Shown piece by piece: positions 18,846-28,347 of a DNA stretch of 64,000 nt. How positions within the stretch are numbered: position 1 is the stretch's first letter; each line of letters starts with the position of its first letter. The stretch is taken from positions 21,899-85,898 of the forward strand of contig UQGG01000032.1 in assembly GCA_900540475.1 (NCBI GenBank). Direction: 5' to 3'. The translations under genes were made by a program, and so were the position numbers. The notes below the pieces were generated by a model that was given only the letters and a program-made list of their open reading frames with translations, had not been told where the DNA came from and made no database searches. This DNA comes from an uncultured Robinsoniella sp. (lineage in GTDB: Bacteria; Bacillota; Clostridia; Lachnospirales; Lachnospiraceae).

Positions 18846-21177
18846 AGCAGCTTGCCTCCTTTTCTGTTAGTTTTATTTTCTTTCCATTTACTGACAGCTC
18901 TAATTCGCCGCCGCTGATTAACGTAAATCTGCACGCATCCTTGGTCATGTCTGCTTCCAGTACGCTGCCCCGGTATTGAATCCGGAAGGTATATCCTTCC
19001 CAGCCTTTTGGTACAAAGGGGTTAAACGCAAGCATTCCTGCATTGGTCCGAAGCCCCGCAAATCCATTTACAATAGCCAGCCAGGTACCCGCCATATTGG
19101 CTGCGTGTATACCGGCATAAAAGTTGTTGTGGTAATCATCCAGATCCATACGTGCGGACTGGGAAAAATACTCGTAAGCTTCTTCCTGATACCCGATTTC
19201 ACTTGCCAGAATTCCAAAAATGCAGGTAGACAAAGAGGAGTGATGCAGCGTTACCTCCTGATAAAAGTCGTAATTCCGTTTCAGTTCCTCCTTCGTAAAC
19301 AGGTTGCTGTGCAGATACATTCCTAAAATAGCATCTGCCTGTTTGGACATCCGCTGACGGTATATAAACAGCGGATGATAATTCTCGTATAAAAGATGCC
19401 GTTTCTCCACAGGAATCCTGGAATCATCCCATGGCTTTCTCATCATGAATCCATCATCCAGCGGATACACCTGCCGTTTTTCGTCATATGGAAAATACAT
19501 ATTTTCAACAATTCGCTCCCAGTACGCCGTCTCCTGATCTGTGATGGACAGCCTTTCGATAAATTCCTGATAGAATTGCGGTTCTGTTTCCTTTAGCAGA
19601 TCCAGCGCTTTCAGTGCATACCGGATATTCTCTCTCGCCATGAGATTGGTATAGAAATTGTTATCTACAATTGCATTGTATTCATCGGGACCTGTTACTG
19701 CACAGATACAGTATTGATTTCCTCTGCACTCTGCAAAGCACCCAACGTCTGCCCATACTCTGGCGGTTTCACAGAGTACCTCTGCCGCCATTTCCTTTAA
19801 AAACTCCCTGTCACCGGAGACATCCACATACAGCTGGAATGCATAGGCTATATCTCCATTGATATGGTACTGTGCCGTTCCCAGTGGAAAATAGGTGGAT
19901 GCTTCCTCCCCATTAATGGTCCGCCAGGGATAAAGAGCTCCCTTTTCATGCCCCAGCACTCTCGCCCGCACCCTTGCCTGATCCAGGGTATGATAACGGT
20001 ATTCCAGCAGCTTTTTCGCCAGTTCCGGTGCTGTATAGACAAACACCGGCAGCACATACATTTCCGTATCCCAGAAATAATGTCCTTCGTACCCCTCTCC
20101 GGAAAGTCCTTTTGCTCCCAGGGAAGTACGCCCGTCCCTGCCCGCAGCCTGCATAATATGGAACAGATTAAACCGTATTCCCTGCTGCAGGGCTTCGTCT
20201 CCCTGTATTCCCACGTCTGCTATATCCCAGAATGACTTCATATATTCTTTCTGTTTTTCTTTAAAATAACCATAGCCCAGATCGGTACACTCCCTGCATT
20301 TCTCTTCCACAAATCCAAACAGGCTCTCCTCCTGCATATCCAGGGAGGAGGTGCAGACAATAAATTTGTCCAGTACCAGTTTCTCACTCTGTTGTCCCAG
20401 AAATGTCCAGGTAAGCTCTGCATACGCCTCTTTCTGCAACGCAGATACCGATTGACATGCCATGGAACCGTGGCAGCTGTGTCCCACTCCAAATGCAGCA
20501 GTCAGTCCGCTCTTTTTGGTCTTTCCTTCAAAATACAGCAGTTCCTCAGAAGCACTGCATCTGGTTTCACGAATCCGCTTTCCAAACGGACCGTAATCCA
20601 CCAGTGGATTTGTCTTTCTCGTATGGTTTTCCACGTCCCCATCAATATAGGAACAGATCCGTACTTCACATTTCCGGTTTAACAGTAAAAGGCTGAGCCT
20701 CTGCACCATTACATTTTTATCCGCAAATGACACCATCCGTTCAAATAAAAGCCGAACCTTTATCCCATTGGGAGATGTCCAGTCCACAGACCTTACAACC
20801 GTTCCACTCTCCATGTTCAGCGTCCTCTGATAATAATCCAGACGCCCCTGCCTCATGTCAAACAGCTCATTGTCCAAATATATTTTTACAGGCTTACCAT
20901 TGGGCAGGTTCAAAAGGGACTGGCTCTTTAGGGGAAATCCGAAATTCCATTCCCCGTAACGTATATCCTCACTTTCATAAAATCCATTGATAAAATTTCC
21001 TTCCAGTCCCTCATCCACGGAAAAATCATAGTCTTCCTCAAAGGTTCCCCTGGTTCCAATATAACCGTTGGACAATGCAAATGTTGTCTCATTCCTGTAG
21101 TTGTTCTCCATACAAAACCTGTCTTCTGTGATGTTCCATGGTTCTATGGGATATATTTTTTTATTATGTAATTCCAT
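18832..21177 (-). CDS. GH65 family disaccharide phosphorylase
   Basis: A 781-residue cytoplasmic enzyme without a signal peptide. It has an N-terminal beta-sandwich (about 1-270), an (alpha/alpha)6 barrel with YFWDTEMYVLPVF and the conserved TGPDEYNA (the Glu is the general acid in GH65), and a C-terminal beta domain with FNPFVPKGW. GH65 enzymes phosphorolyse alpha-glucosides such as maltose, kojibiose, nigerose or trehalose to beta-glucose 1-phosphate plus the other sugar. It lies directly after two sugar permeases, so it acts on the imported disaccharide. Specificity cannot be read by eye. The start is the ATG at 21177, 7 bases after the upstream stop. Confidence 0.9.
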   Translation of the reverse strand: MELHNKKIYPIEPWNITEDRFCMENNYRNETTFALSNGYIGTRGTFEEDYDFSVDEGLEGNFINGFYESEDIRYGEWNFGFPLKSQSLLNLPNGKPVKIYLDNELFDMRQGRLDYYQRTLNMESGTVVRSVDWTSPNGIKVRLLFERMVSFADKNVMVQRLSLLLLNRKCEVRICSYIDGDVENHTRKTNPLVDYGPFGKRIRETRCSASEELLYFEGKTKKSGLTAAFGVGHSCHGSMACQSVSALQKEAYAELTWTFLGQQSEKLVLDKFIVCTSSLDMQEESLFGFVEEKCRECTDLGYGYFKEKQKEYMKSFWDIADVGIQGDEALQQGIRFNLFHIMQAAGRDGRTSLGAKGLSGEGYEGHYFWDTEMYVLPVFVYTAPELAKKLLEYRYHTLDQARVRARVLGHEKGALYPWRTINGEEASTYFPLGTAQYHINGDIAYAFQLYVDVSGDREFLKEMAAEVLCETARVWADVGCFAECRGNQYCICAVTGPDEYNAIVDNNFYTNLMARENIRYALKALDLLKETEPQFYQEFIERLSITDQETAYWERIVENMYFPYDEKRQVYPLDDGFMMRKPWDDSRIPVEKRHLLYENYHPLFIYRQRMSKQADAILGMYLHSNLFTKEELKRNYDFYQEVTLHHSSLSTCIFGILASEIGYQEEAYEYFSQSARMDLDDYHNNFYAGIHAANMAGTWLAIVNGFAGLRTNAGMLAFNPFVPKGWEGYTFRIQYRGSVLEADMTKDACRFTLISGGELELSVNGKKIKLTEKEASCCEKI

Positions 21178-21184
21178 CCTGTGA

Positions 21185-22027
21185 TTATCCTTTCACCGCA
21201 CCTGCGGTTAAACTTTCCATTACCTGTCTCTGTAAAATGATAAATACTGCGATTGTAGGCAGTACGGTCATTACCACCGCCGCAAAGAGAGCAGAATAAT
21301 TATTGGCAAATGTCCCCATGTAGTAATTTAATGCAATTGGTATCGTCCGGGCAGTGTCCCCGCTTGTAAGCATTAAAGCAAAGTAAAACTCATTCCAGGT
21401 ATTGATAAACTGTAAAAGTGCTATGGTCACCAGTCCCGGCTTTGCCAGAGGCAGGATAATATGCCAGAAGGTCTGCAAGAATGTGGCGCCGTCAATATAA
21501 GCCGATTCCTCCAGTGCAGTGGAAATGGTTTTATAATAGCTTGTCATAACAAAGAATGACATGGGTATCCCCATAGCGGAGTAGACAATGACCAGCCCAA
21601 ACTTTGTATCGAAGATCCCCAGCTTCTGGAAAATGGAAAACAACGGCTGGGAAATAGCCTGTGCCGGAAGCATTAAGGATGCCGAAATTAACAGCACGAT
21701 CAGCGGCTTTAATTTGAACTCAAACCGGGAGATAATATAGGCACACATGGCAACGAATGCCAGAGTGACCAACACGCTGCAGCCTACGATAATGACGCTG
21801 TTCAGAAAATACTTGGCTATGGGCGCATATTTAAAAGCCGCTTTATAGTTATCCAGATTAAATGTGGACGGCCAGGACAATGCAGAGGAATTGATCTCTG
21901 AATAGCTCTTGAAAGAACTGATAAATGCCCATACAATCGGACCTACTGCAATAAATACAAAGAATATTAAGAATAAATATTTTGCAATGACTGCACAGAT
22001 TATGGATACTTTTGATGTTTTCTTCAA
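21185..22027 (-). CDS. Carbohydrate ABC transporter permease (MalG type)
   Basis: 280 residues with six membrane helices. The EAA-type loop (EESAYIDGATFLQTFWHIILPLAKPG) marks contact with the ATPase, and the C-terminus ends in the QRQVMESLTAGAVKG pattern of CUT1 permeases. It appears to start with TTG at 22027, directly after the TAA of the upstream permease and behind GGGAGGGG, which is a tightly coupled arrangement. It pairs with the MalF-type subunit. No ATPase gene is nearby, so a shared housekeeping MsmK-type ATPase probably energises it. Confidence 0.88.
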   Translation of the reverse strand: MKKTSKVSIICAVIAKYLFLIFFVFIAVGPIVWAFISSFKSYSEINSSALSWPSTFNLDNYKAAFKYAPIAKYFLNSVIIVGCSVLVTLAFVAMCAYIISRFEFKLKPLIVLLISASLMLPAQAISQPLFSIFQKLGIFDTKFGLVIVYSAMGIPMSFFVMTSYYKTISTALEESAYIDGATFLQTFWHIILPLAKPGLVTIALLQFINTWNEFYFALMLTSGDTARTIPIALNYYMGTFANNYSALFAAVVMTVLPTIAVFIILQRQVMESLTAGAVKG

Positions 22028-22915
22028 TTATTTCCCCTCCCTTATCTCTTTTTTATCCCGGAACAGCTGTTGAATCAGAATGACTAATACCAGCCCCAGC
22101 ACGATCTGTACCACCCCGACAGCATTGGCTTTTCCGTAGTTATTCTCCAGGGTAGCCGCTTTGTACAAGAACATGGGCAGGTTTAAAGTGGTGGTTCCTG
22201 GCCCGCCCTTCGTTGTCACATAGATGATATCAAACTGAGAAACCATTGCAACGGATGCCAGTATGACACAGGTACCAAATATATTCTTCATAAGGGGCAG
22301 GGTGATAAAGCGGTCTACCTGCCAGGGCTTTGCTCCGTCTACTCTTGCCGCCTCGTATATTTCTTTGTCAATTGCTCCCATCTCTGCTAAGAATATAATG
22401 GTATTAAAGCCCGCATAGAGCATCCAGGTAAGTGTTACCGTCCAGAATGCATATTTGGAATTTCCAAACAGGTTCGGTACCTGGGAGGCATTGAATCCAA
22501 GTGCCTCGAAAATGGGCTTTACCACACCAAAGGAGGGATTCAGCAATAAGGTAAACATGACACCTGTTGCTGCCGTGGGTATAATATTGGGGATCATATA
22601 AGCGGTCCGCACTATTTTCCATCCTTTCGGTTTCCGCCTTAAAACCAGCGCCATAAGCAATCCCAGGCAGACATGGAAGGTGGACTGCAGGAGCACCCAC
22701 ACCAGCGTATTTTTAATCGCTGCTAAAAAAGTTTCATCCTGAAAGATCGCCAGAAAATTTTTCAAACCGGTAAAAACCGGACCCGAAAAAGTAGTATAAT
22801 CACAAAGCGAGGTATAAACTACGGTAACAATTGGCGCTGCGTACACCAGGGCAAATAAAGCCATACAGGGCAGCGTAAACATTACGATCCATAACTTCTT
22901 ATTTTTAACTTTCAT
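22028..22915 (-). CDS. Carbohydrate ABC transporter permease (MalF type)
   Basis: 295 residues with six predicted membrane helices. The conserved loop is EIYEAARVDGAKPWQVDRFITLPLM, followed by a typical late VTKGGPGTTTLNLPMFLY segment of CUT1 permeases. The ATG at 22915 is used. It is the middle gene of the binding protein-permease-permease set and directly abuts the MalG-type gene. Confidence 0.9.
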   Translation of the reverse strand: MKVKNKKLWIVMFTLPCMALFALVYAAPIVTVVYTSLCDYTTFSGPVFTGLKNFLAIFQDETFLAAIKNTLVWVLLQSTFHVCLGLLMALVLRRKPKGWKIVRTAYMIPNIIPTAATGVMFTLLLNPSFGVVKPIFEALGFNASQVPNLFGNSKYAFWTVTLTWMLYAGFNTIIFLAEMGAIDKEIYEAARVDGAKPWQVDRFITLPLMKNIFGTCVILASVAMVSQFDIIYVTTKGGPGTTTLNLPMFLYKAATLENNYGKANAVGVVQIVLGLVLVILIQQLFRDKKEIREGK

Positions 22916-22990
22916 ATCAACACCCTTTCATCTCTCTTTAAAAAATTAGATCCGCAAGTTTGTGCCTGCGAATCCAATTTTTATCTCAGG

Positions 22991-23008
22991 GCATGTCTAT
23001 AGACATGC
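22991..23008 (-). terminator. 18-bp perfect palindrome after the binding-protein gene
   Basis: GCATGTCTATAGACATGC, just after the stop of the solute-binding protein and before the permeases. A second hairpin (GGATTCGCA/TGCGGATC arms) lies at about 22949-22976. This arrangement is common where the binding protein is made in excess of the permeases. Confidence 0.5.
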
Positions 23009-23014
23009 TCTATT

Positions 23015-24445
23015 CTATTCCTGATTTTTAGCTGCAGAATCAGACAATTTTTGACAGAATTCTTTTGGTGTAATATTGCCATATGCCAGTTCAGGCAGTT
23101 CTGTTGAAAATGTATCGATTGCATTCTGATACCAATATGCCTGGTTCTGCCCATATGTCAACTTTGCTTTATTCTGAATCTCCAGAACCTGAGCCATCAG
23201 TGGATCTTTTTCGCTTAAATCAGAAGGAATGTCCAGATTGTTGGATACCGGCTGAAGTCCCGTCATCTCCAGTGCTTTAATCTGATTTTCAGGACTTGTT
23301 TCAAACTTCAAAAATGCTACTGCAGCTTCAATTTTATCCTTGTCCTTAGCTCCCACCATATCTCCGGGTGTTGGAACCATTTCCATTCCGTCTCCCGGCA
23401 TCAGCATAATTCCAACTTTGTCATAGAATCCTTCCGGTGCCTTTTCTGTCTGGGAAAAGTCAGGAATCATCCACGGACCATTGGGGAACATCGCAACTTC
23501 TCCATTGAAGAAATGAGTTGCCATGGGATCATATTTTCCACCTATTGCATCGGCTGTTGTGTAATTTTCGAACATTTTTTGAATGTTTTCTGCCGCTTTT
23601 TCTACTTCCGGTGTATTGAAATCAGTGGGGTAAAGTGTATTCATCCACTTATTTCCTGCGTCACCATCTGTGCCGATCAATGCGCTCATCCAGAGATTTG
23701 TAAGCCATCCGCTGTCAGCCGTATCCATGCCAAGAGGCGTAATGTCAGCTTCTTTTAATTTGTCACAGGCTTTAAAGAACTCATCCCAGTTTGCAAATGA
23801 AGTTTCCGGAATCTCAACTCCTGCCTTTTCAAATAATTCCTTATTATAATAGATGTAAGAGATTTCTTTTGAAACCGGCACTCCGTAGATTTTGCCGTCT
23901 ACTGTATTAAACTTCAGGGATGTGTCATCAAACAGTGCCTTCCACTCAGGATCTGCCTCAAAATAAGGTGTTAAATCTGTAACTTTTCCTGATTTTGCTG
24001 CCAGCTCTGTGATATTATTTCCTCCGTTAAATACAATATCAGGAAGGTCACCGCTGGATATCAGCAGCTTAATCTTCTGATTATAAGCATCGGTTGTAGG
24101 GATCTCTTCAAAATTAAACTCTACATTTTTACCGGCATCGGTCTTTTTAAATTCCTCAAACAGATATGTATAGTATTCTGCCGCATAATCCGTACCAACA
24201 TGATAATTAATTACATTTAACTCTACTTTTTTTCCATCTTCTGCGGATGCAACACTGCCCGCTTCTGAAGACTGTTCCTCCGTTGTTTTGCCATCTGTTG
24301 TCTGGGCGTCTGTTGTCTGCGCATCTGTTGCCTTATCATCTGCTTTTCCGGCAGTTTCACTATTTCCTCCACATGCAGTAAGTCCTAAAACCATAATACC
24401 TGCCAATGCTGTAGCAATCGCTCTTTTTGTCAATTTTCTTTTCAT
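23015..24445 (-). CDS. Carbohydrate-binding lipoprotein of ABC importer (CUT1)
   Basis: A 476-residue solute-binding protein family 1 member. A lipoprotein signal with lipobox LTAC (Cys at about residue 25) is followed by a Thr/Asp/Gln-rich linker. The mature fold shows KLLISSGDLPDIVFNGG, KIYGVPVSKEISYIYYNKELFEKAG and MFPNGPWMIPDF. The start at 24445 is behind AAGGAGGA; an upstream alternative is weaker. It captures an oligosaccharide for the two permeases just downstream. Expression is probably set by the divergent YesM/YesN pair. Confidence 0.9.
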   Translation of the reverse strand: MKRKLTKRAIATALAGIMVLGLTACGGNSETAGKADDKATDAQTTDAQTTDGKTTEEQSSEAGSVASAEDGKKVELNVINYHVGTDYAAEYYTYLFEEFKKTDAGKNVEFNFEEIPTTDAYNQKIKLLISSGDLPDIVFNGGNNITELAAKSGKVTDLTPYFEADPEWKALFDDTSLKFNTVDGKIYGVPVSKEISYIYYNKELFEKAGVEIPETSFANWDEFFKACDKLKEADITPLGMDTADSGWLTNLWMSALIGTDGDAGNKWMNTLYPTDFNTPEVEKAAENIQKMFENYTTADAIGGKYDPMATHFFNGEVAMFPNGPWMIPDFSQTEKAPEGFYDKVGIMLMPGDGMEMVPTPGDMVGAKDKDKIEAAVAFLKFETSPENQIKALEMTGLQPVSNNLDIPSDLSEKDPLMAQVLEIQNKAKLTYGQNQAYWYQNAIDTFSTELPELAYGNITPKEFCQKLSDSAAKNQE

Positions 24446-24474
24446 ATAAATCCTCCTTGTCATCTTATGGCTAA

Positions 24475-24503
24475 ATTATAACTGTAAATTGCTCATTAGT
24501 GAA
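24475..24503 (-). promoter_or_regulatory. Promoter of the CUT1 operon
   Basis: On the minus strand TTCACT (24498-24503) and TATAAT (24475-24480) are separated by 17 bases, about 30 bases before the binding-protein start. The remaining gap to 24876 holds an interspersed repeat. Confidence 0.55.
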
Positions 24504-24673
24504 TAAAATATAAGATTCATGGCTTGGACTTTCAGATCCCTTTCTGCTCATATTTTTTTCACAGTTTTGAATTCAGACAAAAACTATGAAAATATTGACC
24601 TTTTCTTTAAAAATCCGGTCATCCTTCTGAAATTTATTGATACCAACCTTTAAATATGGCATAATCCCTATTA

Positions 24674-24833
24674 GAGCGTGTTTGAGAATTGCTTTCAGGA
24701 AGCTGTGGGTTACACTTTGTGGGAGATTCGTTCCAGATGAAGGGCACATAGCTGGCTATGTAACCTGTATTTGGAACGAATATGCCGCGAAATGGGGCGT
24801 GCACATGGCAGGAATAAATTTGCAGACAGGCTC
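24674..24833. repeat. GAGCGTG-family palindromic element, 160 bp copy
   Basis: Imperfect terminal inverted repeats (GAGCGTGTTTGAGAATTGC against an end reading ...GACAGGCTC), flanked by TA on both sides. The centre reads CATAGCTGGCTATG. It closely resembles the copy at 36017 and lies upstream of the histidine kinase ribosome site. Small frames within it are not genes. Confidence 0.75.
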
Positions 24834-24876
24834 TATTATCATCGAATCTGAATAATGCTTTTTAAGGAGATGCCAT

Positions 24877-26643
24877 ATGTCCAAAGAAGTTACTGATACC
24901 CGCAAGACCTTATCTCTTCGCACATTTATCACCGTTGTCATTTCACTGATTGTTACTGTAATACTGGTGTTGTCCATTTCCTTCTTCTATAAGGAAACGT
25001 CTTTTATTTTGATAAACGAATATGAGCAGTCCATAACTGCCCAGCTCAGCCAGGTTAACCAGCAGATCAGTGAACAAATCGATGCATTGGATTCCATCAT
25101 TCCCATGTTTCTGTCCAATTCACTGATTTCAAATACCCTGGAATCCATCAACTATAATTCGGTAACGAATGACAGCAAAATCAGCATTGAAAAACAGATG
25201 TCCCACACCTACTACAGTACCTCGCTGTCCAGCAAAAATTTTATAAACGGGATACACATATATAGCGATGACGGTACGGAATTTTATATCCCCACCTCCG
25301 GCGGTTCAGAGCGGGATCTTGACCTGAATCAGCGCCTGCTGGATAACATAGACCCCACAGACCCCGGATTGATCTGCATGTCACTCTACTCCGAATATAA
25401 AAGTATCTTTTTCGCCAGAAATATATTCAGCAGCAATACAGGAAAGCATATCGGGCTCTTTATTGTAGATGTGGCTCCTGTAAACTGGATCCAGTTCTGT
25501 GCCAAAGGACTGGATCCCTCATGGTTCATCTATTTATATAATAATGAAATGAGTGTACTCTCCAATGGGGAAATGGAAGTACAGAGTGAACAGCTGCTGC
25601 AACAAATTGATAAACAGAATTCCACCGTTTCATTCCAGGAGCTGACGCTATCGGGCGAACCCTATTTTGTGGCTGCCCAGGAATTACAGGGACTGCAGAT
25701 CACCTCTGCCGTTGCTGCACCGAAGCATTTAATGATGCGGGATTTAAACCAGACCCTGAAATCATATCTCCTTTTAATGTCCGTAATCGTCCTGATCGCT
25801 CTGACGACAGCCGTTATTCTGAGCCGGACCGTTACGAGGCCCATCAATAAAATGGTCTATCATATTAATGAAATTTCCCAGGGACGCCAGGACAGCCTGC
25901 CTCCCCTTAAGATGCATTATGAGTTTCAGATATGGATGAACGCATTTAATCAAATGCTGAAAAAACTGGATATCTCTTATAATGATAATTTCCAGAAACA
26001 ATTGCTGTTAAAAAATGCAGAGATCCGGGCTTTGCAGTCCCAGATGGATCCCCATTTCCTGTTCAATGTATTAAATACCATCGCCTGGAAAGCCCAGATG
26101 AGCGATAATGAAGAGATCTATGATATGATTATCTCCCTTGGCGAACTGCTTCGGATCAATACCTTATCGAAAGAATCTGCATACACGCAGCTGGAACAGG
26201 AGATGAAATACGTGAAATTCTATATCTATCTGCAGCAGATGCGGTTTGAAGATAAAATTTCCTTCGATATACAGGTCCCTGATTCACTGATGAAATGTAT
26301 GATCCCCGGCTTTTGCATACAGCCCTTAGTGGAAAATGCAATTATACACGGACTGGAGCCAAAGAAAGGGAACGGAAAGTTATCCATCAATATTATAGAA
26401 ACAAAACGTTATATGGAAATTTCCATTAATGATAACGGTATTGGATTTGAAACAGTTCCCGATATACGCCAGATTGCATCCAAAAACGAGGGTTCCCACA
26501 CCCATATCGGATTGAAAAATCTGGATAAGCGCCTGGAGCTGTTATATGGGGAAGAGGCAAGATTACATATTCTGAGTACGCCAAATGTATGTACTTCCAT
26601 ATCTTTTCGTATTCCGATTCATACCGATGTGCCGGAATTGTAA
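24877..26643 (+). CDS. Sensor histidine kinase, YesM type
   Basis: 588 residues. A membrane helix at about 15-37, an extracellular sensor of about 260 residues and a second helix at about 298-320 lead to a HAMP linker. The kinase region has the phospho-acceptor in QMDPHFLFNVLNT and an ATPase domain with the N-box PLVENAIIHGLEP, NDNGIGF and GLKNLDKRL. This is the His_kinase (LytS/YesM) class that senses extracellular sugar or solute-binding protein states. AAGGAGAT precedes the start. The YesN-type response regulator lies 88 bases downstream and the importer operon is divergent, so this pair is its likely controller. Confidence 0.92.
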   Translation: MSKEVTDTRKTLSLRTFITVVISLIVTVILVLSISFFYKETSFILINEYEQSITAQLSQVNQQISEQIDALDSIIPMFLSNSLISNTLESINYNSVTNDSKISIEKQMSHTYYSTSLSSKNFINGIHIYSDDGTEFYIPTSGGSERDLDLNQRLLDNIDPTDPGLICMSLYSEYKSIFFARNIFSSNTGKHIGLFIVDVAPVNWIQFCAKGLDPSWFIYLYNNEMSVLSNGEMEVQSEQLLQQIDKQNSTVSFQELTLSGEPYFVAAQELQGLQITSAVAAPKHLMMRDLNQTLKSYLLLMSVIVLIALTTAVILSRTVTRPINKMVYHINEISQGRQDSLPPLKMHYEFQIWMNAFNQMLKKLDISYNDNFQKQLLLKNAEIRALQSQMDPHFLFNVLNTIAWKAQMSDNEEIYDMIISLGELLRINTLSKESAYTQLEQEMKYVKFYIYLQQMRFEDKISFDIQVPDSLMKCMIPGFCIQPLVENAIIHGLEPKKGNGKLSINIIETKRYMEISINDNGIGFETVPDIRQIASKNEGSHTHIGLKNLDKRLELLYGEEARLHILSTPNVCTSISFRIPIHTDVPEL

Positions 26644-26731
26644 GGGATAAATTTTATTTTAGCATCTTTGAGAAATGATTTTTCAATATTTAAATTGATT
26701 TTTAGATGGCTGGGGAAAAGGAGACAAAGTT

Positions 26732-28255
26732 ATGATATTTCAATTATTAATTGTGGATGATGAGTCCACTATGAGAAAAGGCATTTCTAATTTTATGAAC
26801 TGGGAATCCATAGGATGTGAAGTTGCAGGAACAGCCAGTGATGGCATAGAAGCGATTGATTTTATTCAGAAAAACCACGTAGATATTGTGATAACCGATA
26901 TTCGGATGCCGGTCTCAGACGGGCTGGAGGTCGCCAAATTTGTATACGAGAATATGCCGGGCGTACAGGTCATCCTGTTGACCGGATTCGCAGACTTTGA
27001 ATATGCCCAAAGAGCCATCCATTATAATGTCTCTGCATTCATTCTGAAGCCTACCAACAAAAAGGATTTATTTGAAGCAGTCCAGTCCGCTCAGAAAAAG
27101 ATGCTCACGTCCAAAAAAACCACTTCTGCTGCGGAAGAAGATCTGACTTTTTTAAAGGAACAATTGCTGCAGGAACTGACTGTCTCTCCTCTGACACCCT
27201 CATTGGAACAGCGAATTTTTCAGTATGGAATATGCCTGGAGCAATACTATATTGCTGCCTTCCAGATTACCCCTCCGAACCCGGATATCTCTTCTTTTAA
27301 AAAATTAATCTTATCTGAGAAGGCGTATTGTTACCGCTACAACCACCTGGTTATCGTAGTCTATTATCTGGCTAAAAGCAGTAATCAGGTTCCCGCCTAC
27401 ATCCTGGAAAGTTGTTCCGAAATCGCTGCCATCACCCATACTTTGGATTCCAGCCAGGCGGCCATCGGGATCAGCCGCTGTCATGATACCGCTGCCGAAT
27501 TCAGTGCAGCCGTATCGGAAGCCATTTATGCCCTCTCACTGACCTTTTATACAGAAAATAATATTGCCCGCTTCACCCAGACGGCAAGTCCTGATGAATA
27601 CGATATCAATGCTGAAAATTCTATGGATTTGCTCAATCTTGAAAACACCCTGAATCAGTTTAGCTTTGACGATTCCCGGAACATCATACATAACCTGTTT
27701 ACTAAATTTAAAAGAAACCTTGTAAAATCCAGAGATGCCAAAAATATCTGCTCCCAGATTTATTATATCTGCTCCAGGGTATCTCTAAAAAGGGGCATTA
27801 CGCCCTGCGGAGCCGAATACCTGACGGGTATATATAATTCCAACGATATTTTCACCCTGGAAACTTCCTTGCAGGAAATGCTGGATACCACCATCAGCCA
27901 CCTGACCGGAACCGGAGCTTCTCAAAATAAGATTGTGGAAGATACGATTAAGTACATCCACAGCCACTTATCCGAATCTCTGTCCTTAGAAAATATAGCG
28001 GAAAACTTACATATATCCCCTTCCCATTTAAGCAGAACATTCCGCAAGTCTTATAGCGAGCCGATTACAGAATATATCAATAAAACCCGAATCGAAAAGG
28101 CAAAGGAATACCTGATCAATCCGGGAACCCTGGCATATGAAGTTGCCGGGCTGGTTGGCTATAATGATCCCACTTATTTTTCTTCGATCTTTAAAAAATA
28201 TACCGGGTTAAGCCCCACCGAATTTAAGCATCAGTACCGTTATAAGAGAAATTAA
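26732..28255 (+). CDS. Response regulator with AraC output domain, YesN type
   Basis: 507 residues. The N-terminal receiver has the acidic pair DD at 9-10, phospho-acceptor Asp56 in ITDIRMP, and the conserved Lys in FILKPTNKKD. A ~230-residue middle region follows, then a C-terminal AraC pair of helix-turn-helix motifs (ENLHISPSHLSRTFRKSY; YNDPTYFSSIFKKYTGLSP). It should activate the sugar operon when phosphorylated by the adjacent kinase. AAAAGGAG precedes the ATG at 26732. Confidence 0.92.
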   Translation: MIFQLLIVDDESTMRKGISNFMNWESIGCEVAGTASDGIEAIDFIQKNHVDIVITDIRMPVSDGLEVAKFVYENMPGVQVILLTGFADFEYAQRAIHYNVSAFILKPTNKKDLFEAVQSAQKKMLTSKKTTSAAEEDLTFLKEQLLQELTVSPLTPSLEQRIFQYGICLEQYYIAAFQITPPNPDISSFKKLILSEKAYCYRYNHLVIVVYYLAKSSNQVPAYILESCSEIAAITHTLDSSQAAIGISRCHDTAAEFSAAVSEAIYALSLTFYTENNIARFTQTASPDEYDINAENSMDLLNLENTLNQFSFDDSRNIIHNLFTKFKRNLVKSRDAKNICSQIYYICSRVSLKRGITPCGAEYLTGIYNSNDIFTLETSLQEMLDTTISHLTGTGASQNKIVEDTIKYIHSHLSESLSLENIAENLHISPSHLSRTFRKSYSEPITEYINKTRIEKAKEYLINPGTLAYEVAGLVGYNDPTYFSSIFKKYTGLSPTEFKHQYRYKRN

Positions 28256-28262
28256 AAATTAA

Positions 28263-28334
28263 CTGCCCCGGAATCAGCCAGTACAGCTTTGCTCAAATAA
28301 TTAAGCCATACTGTACGAACTATTTCCGAGGCAG
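28263..28334. terminator. Bidirectional terminator-like hairpin
   Basis: Outer arms CTGCC-CGGAA and TTCCG-GGCAG enclose an inner CAGTACAG/CTGTACG stem. It lies between the convergent response-regulator gene and the membrane protein gene ending at 28348. Confidence 0.6.
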
Positions 28335-28347
28335 ATTTCCATTACCG

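Noticed and set aside
24637..24855. 72-codon plus-strand frame upstream of the kinase
   Set aside because: It is the translation of the GAGCGTG repeat, without ribosome site or family similarity.
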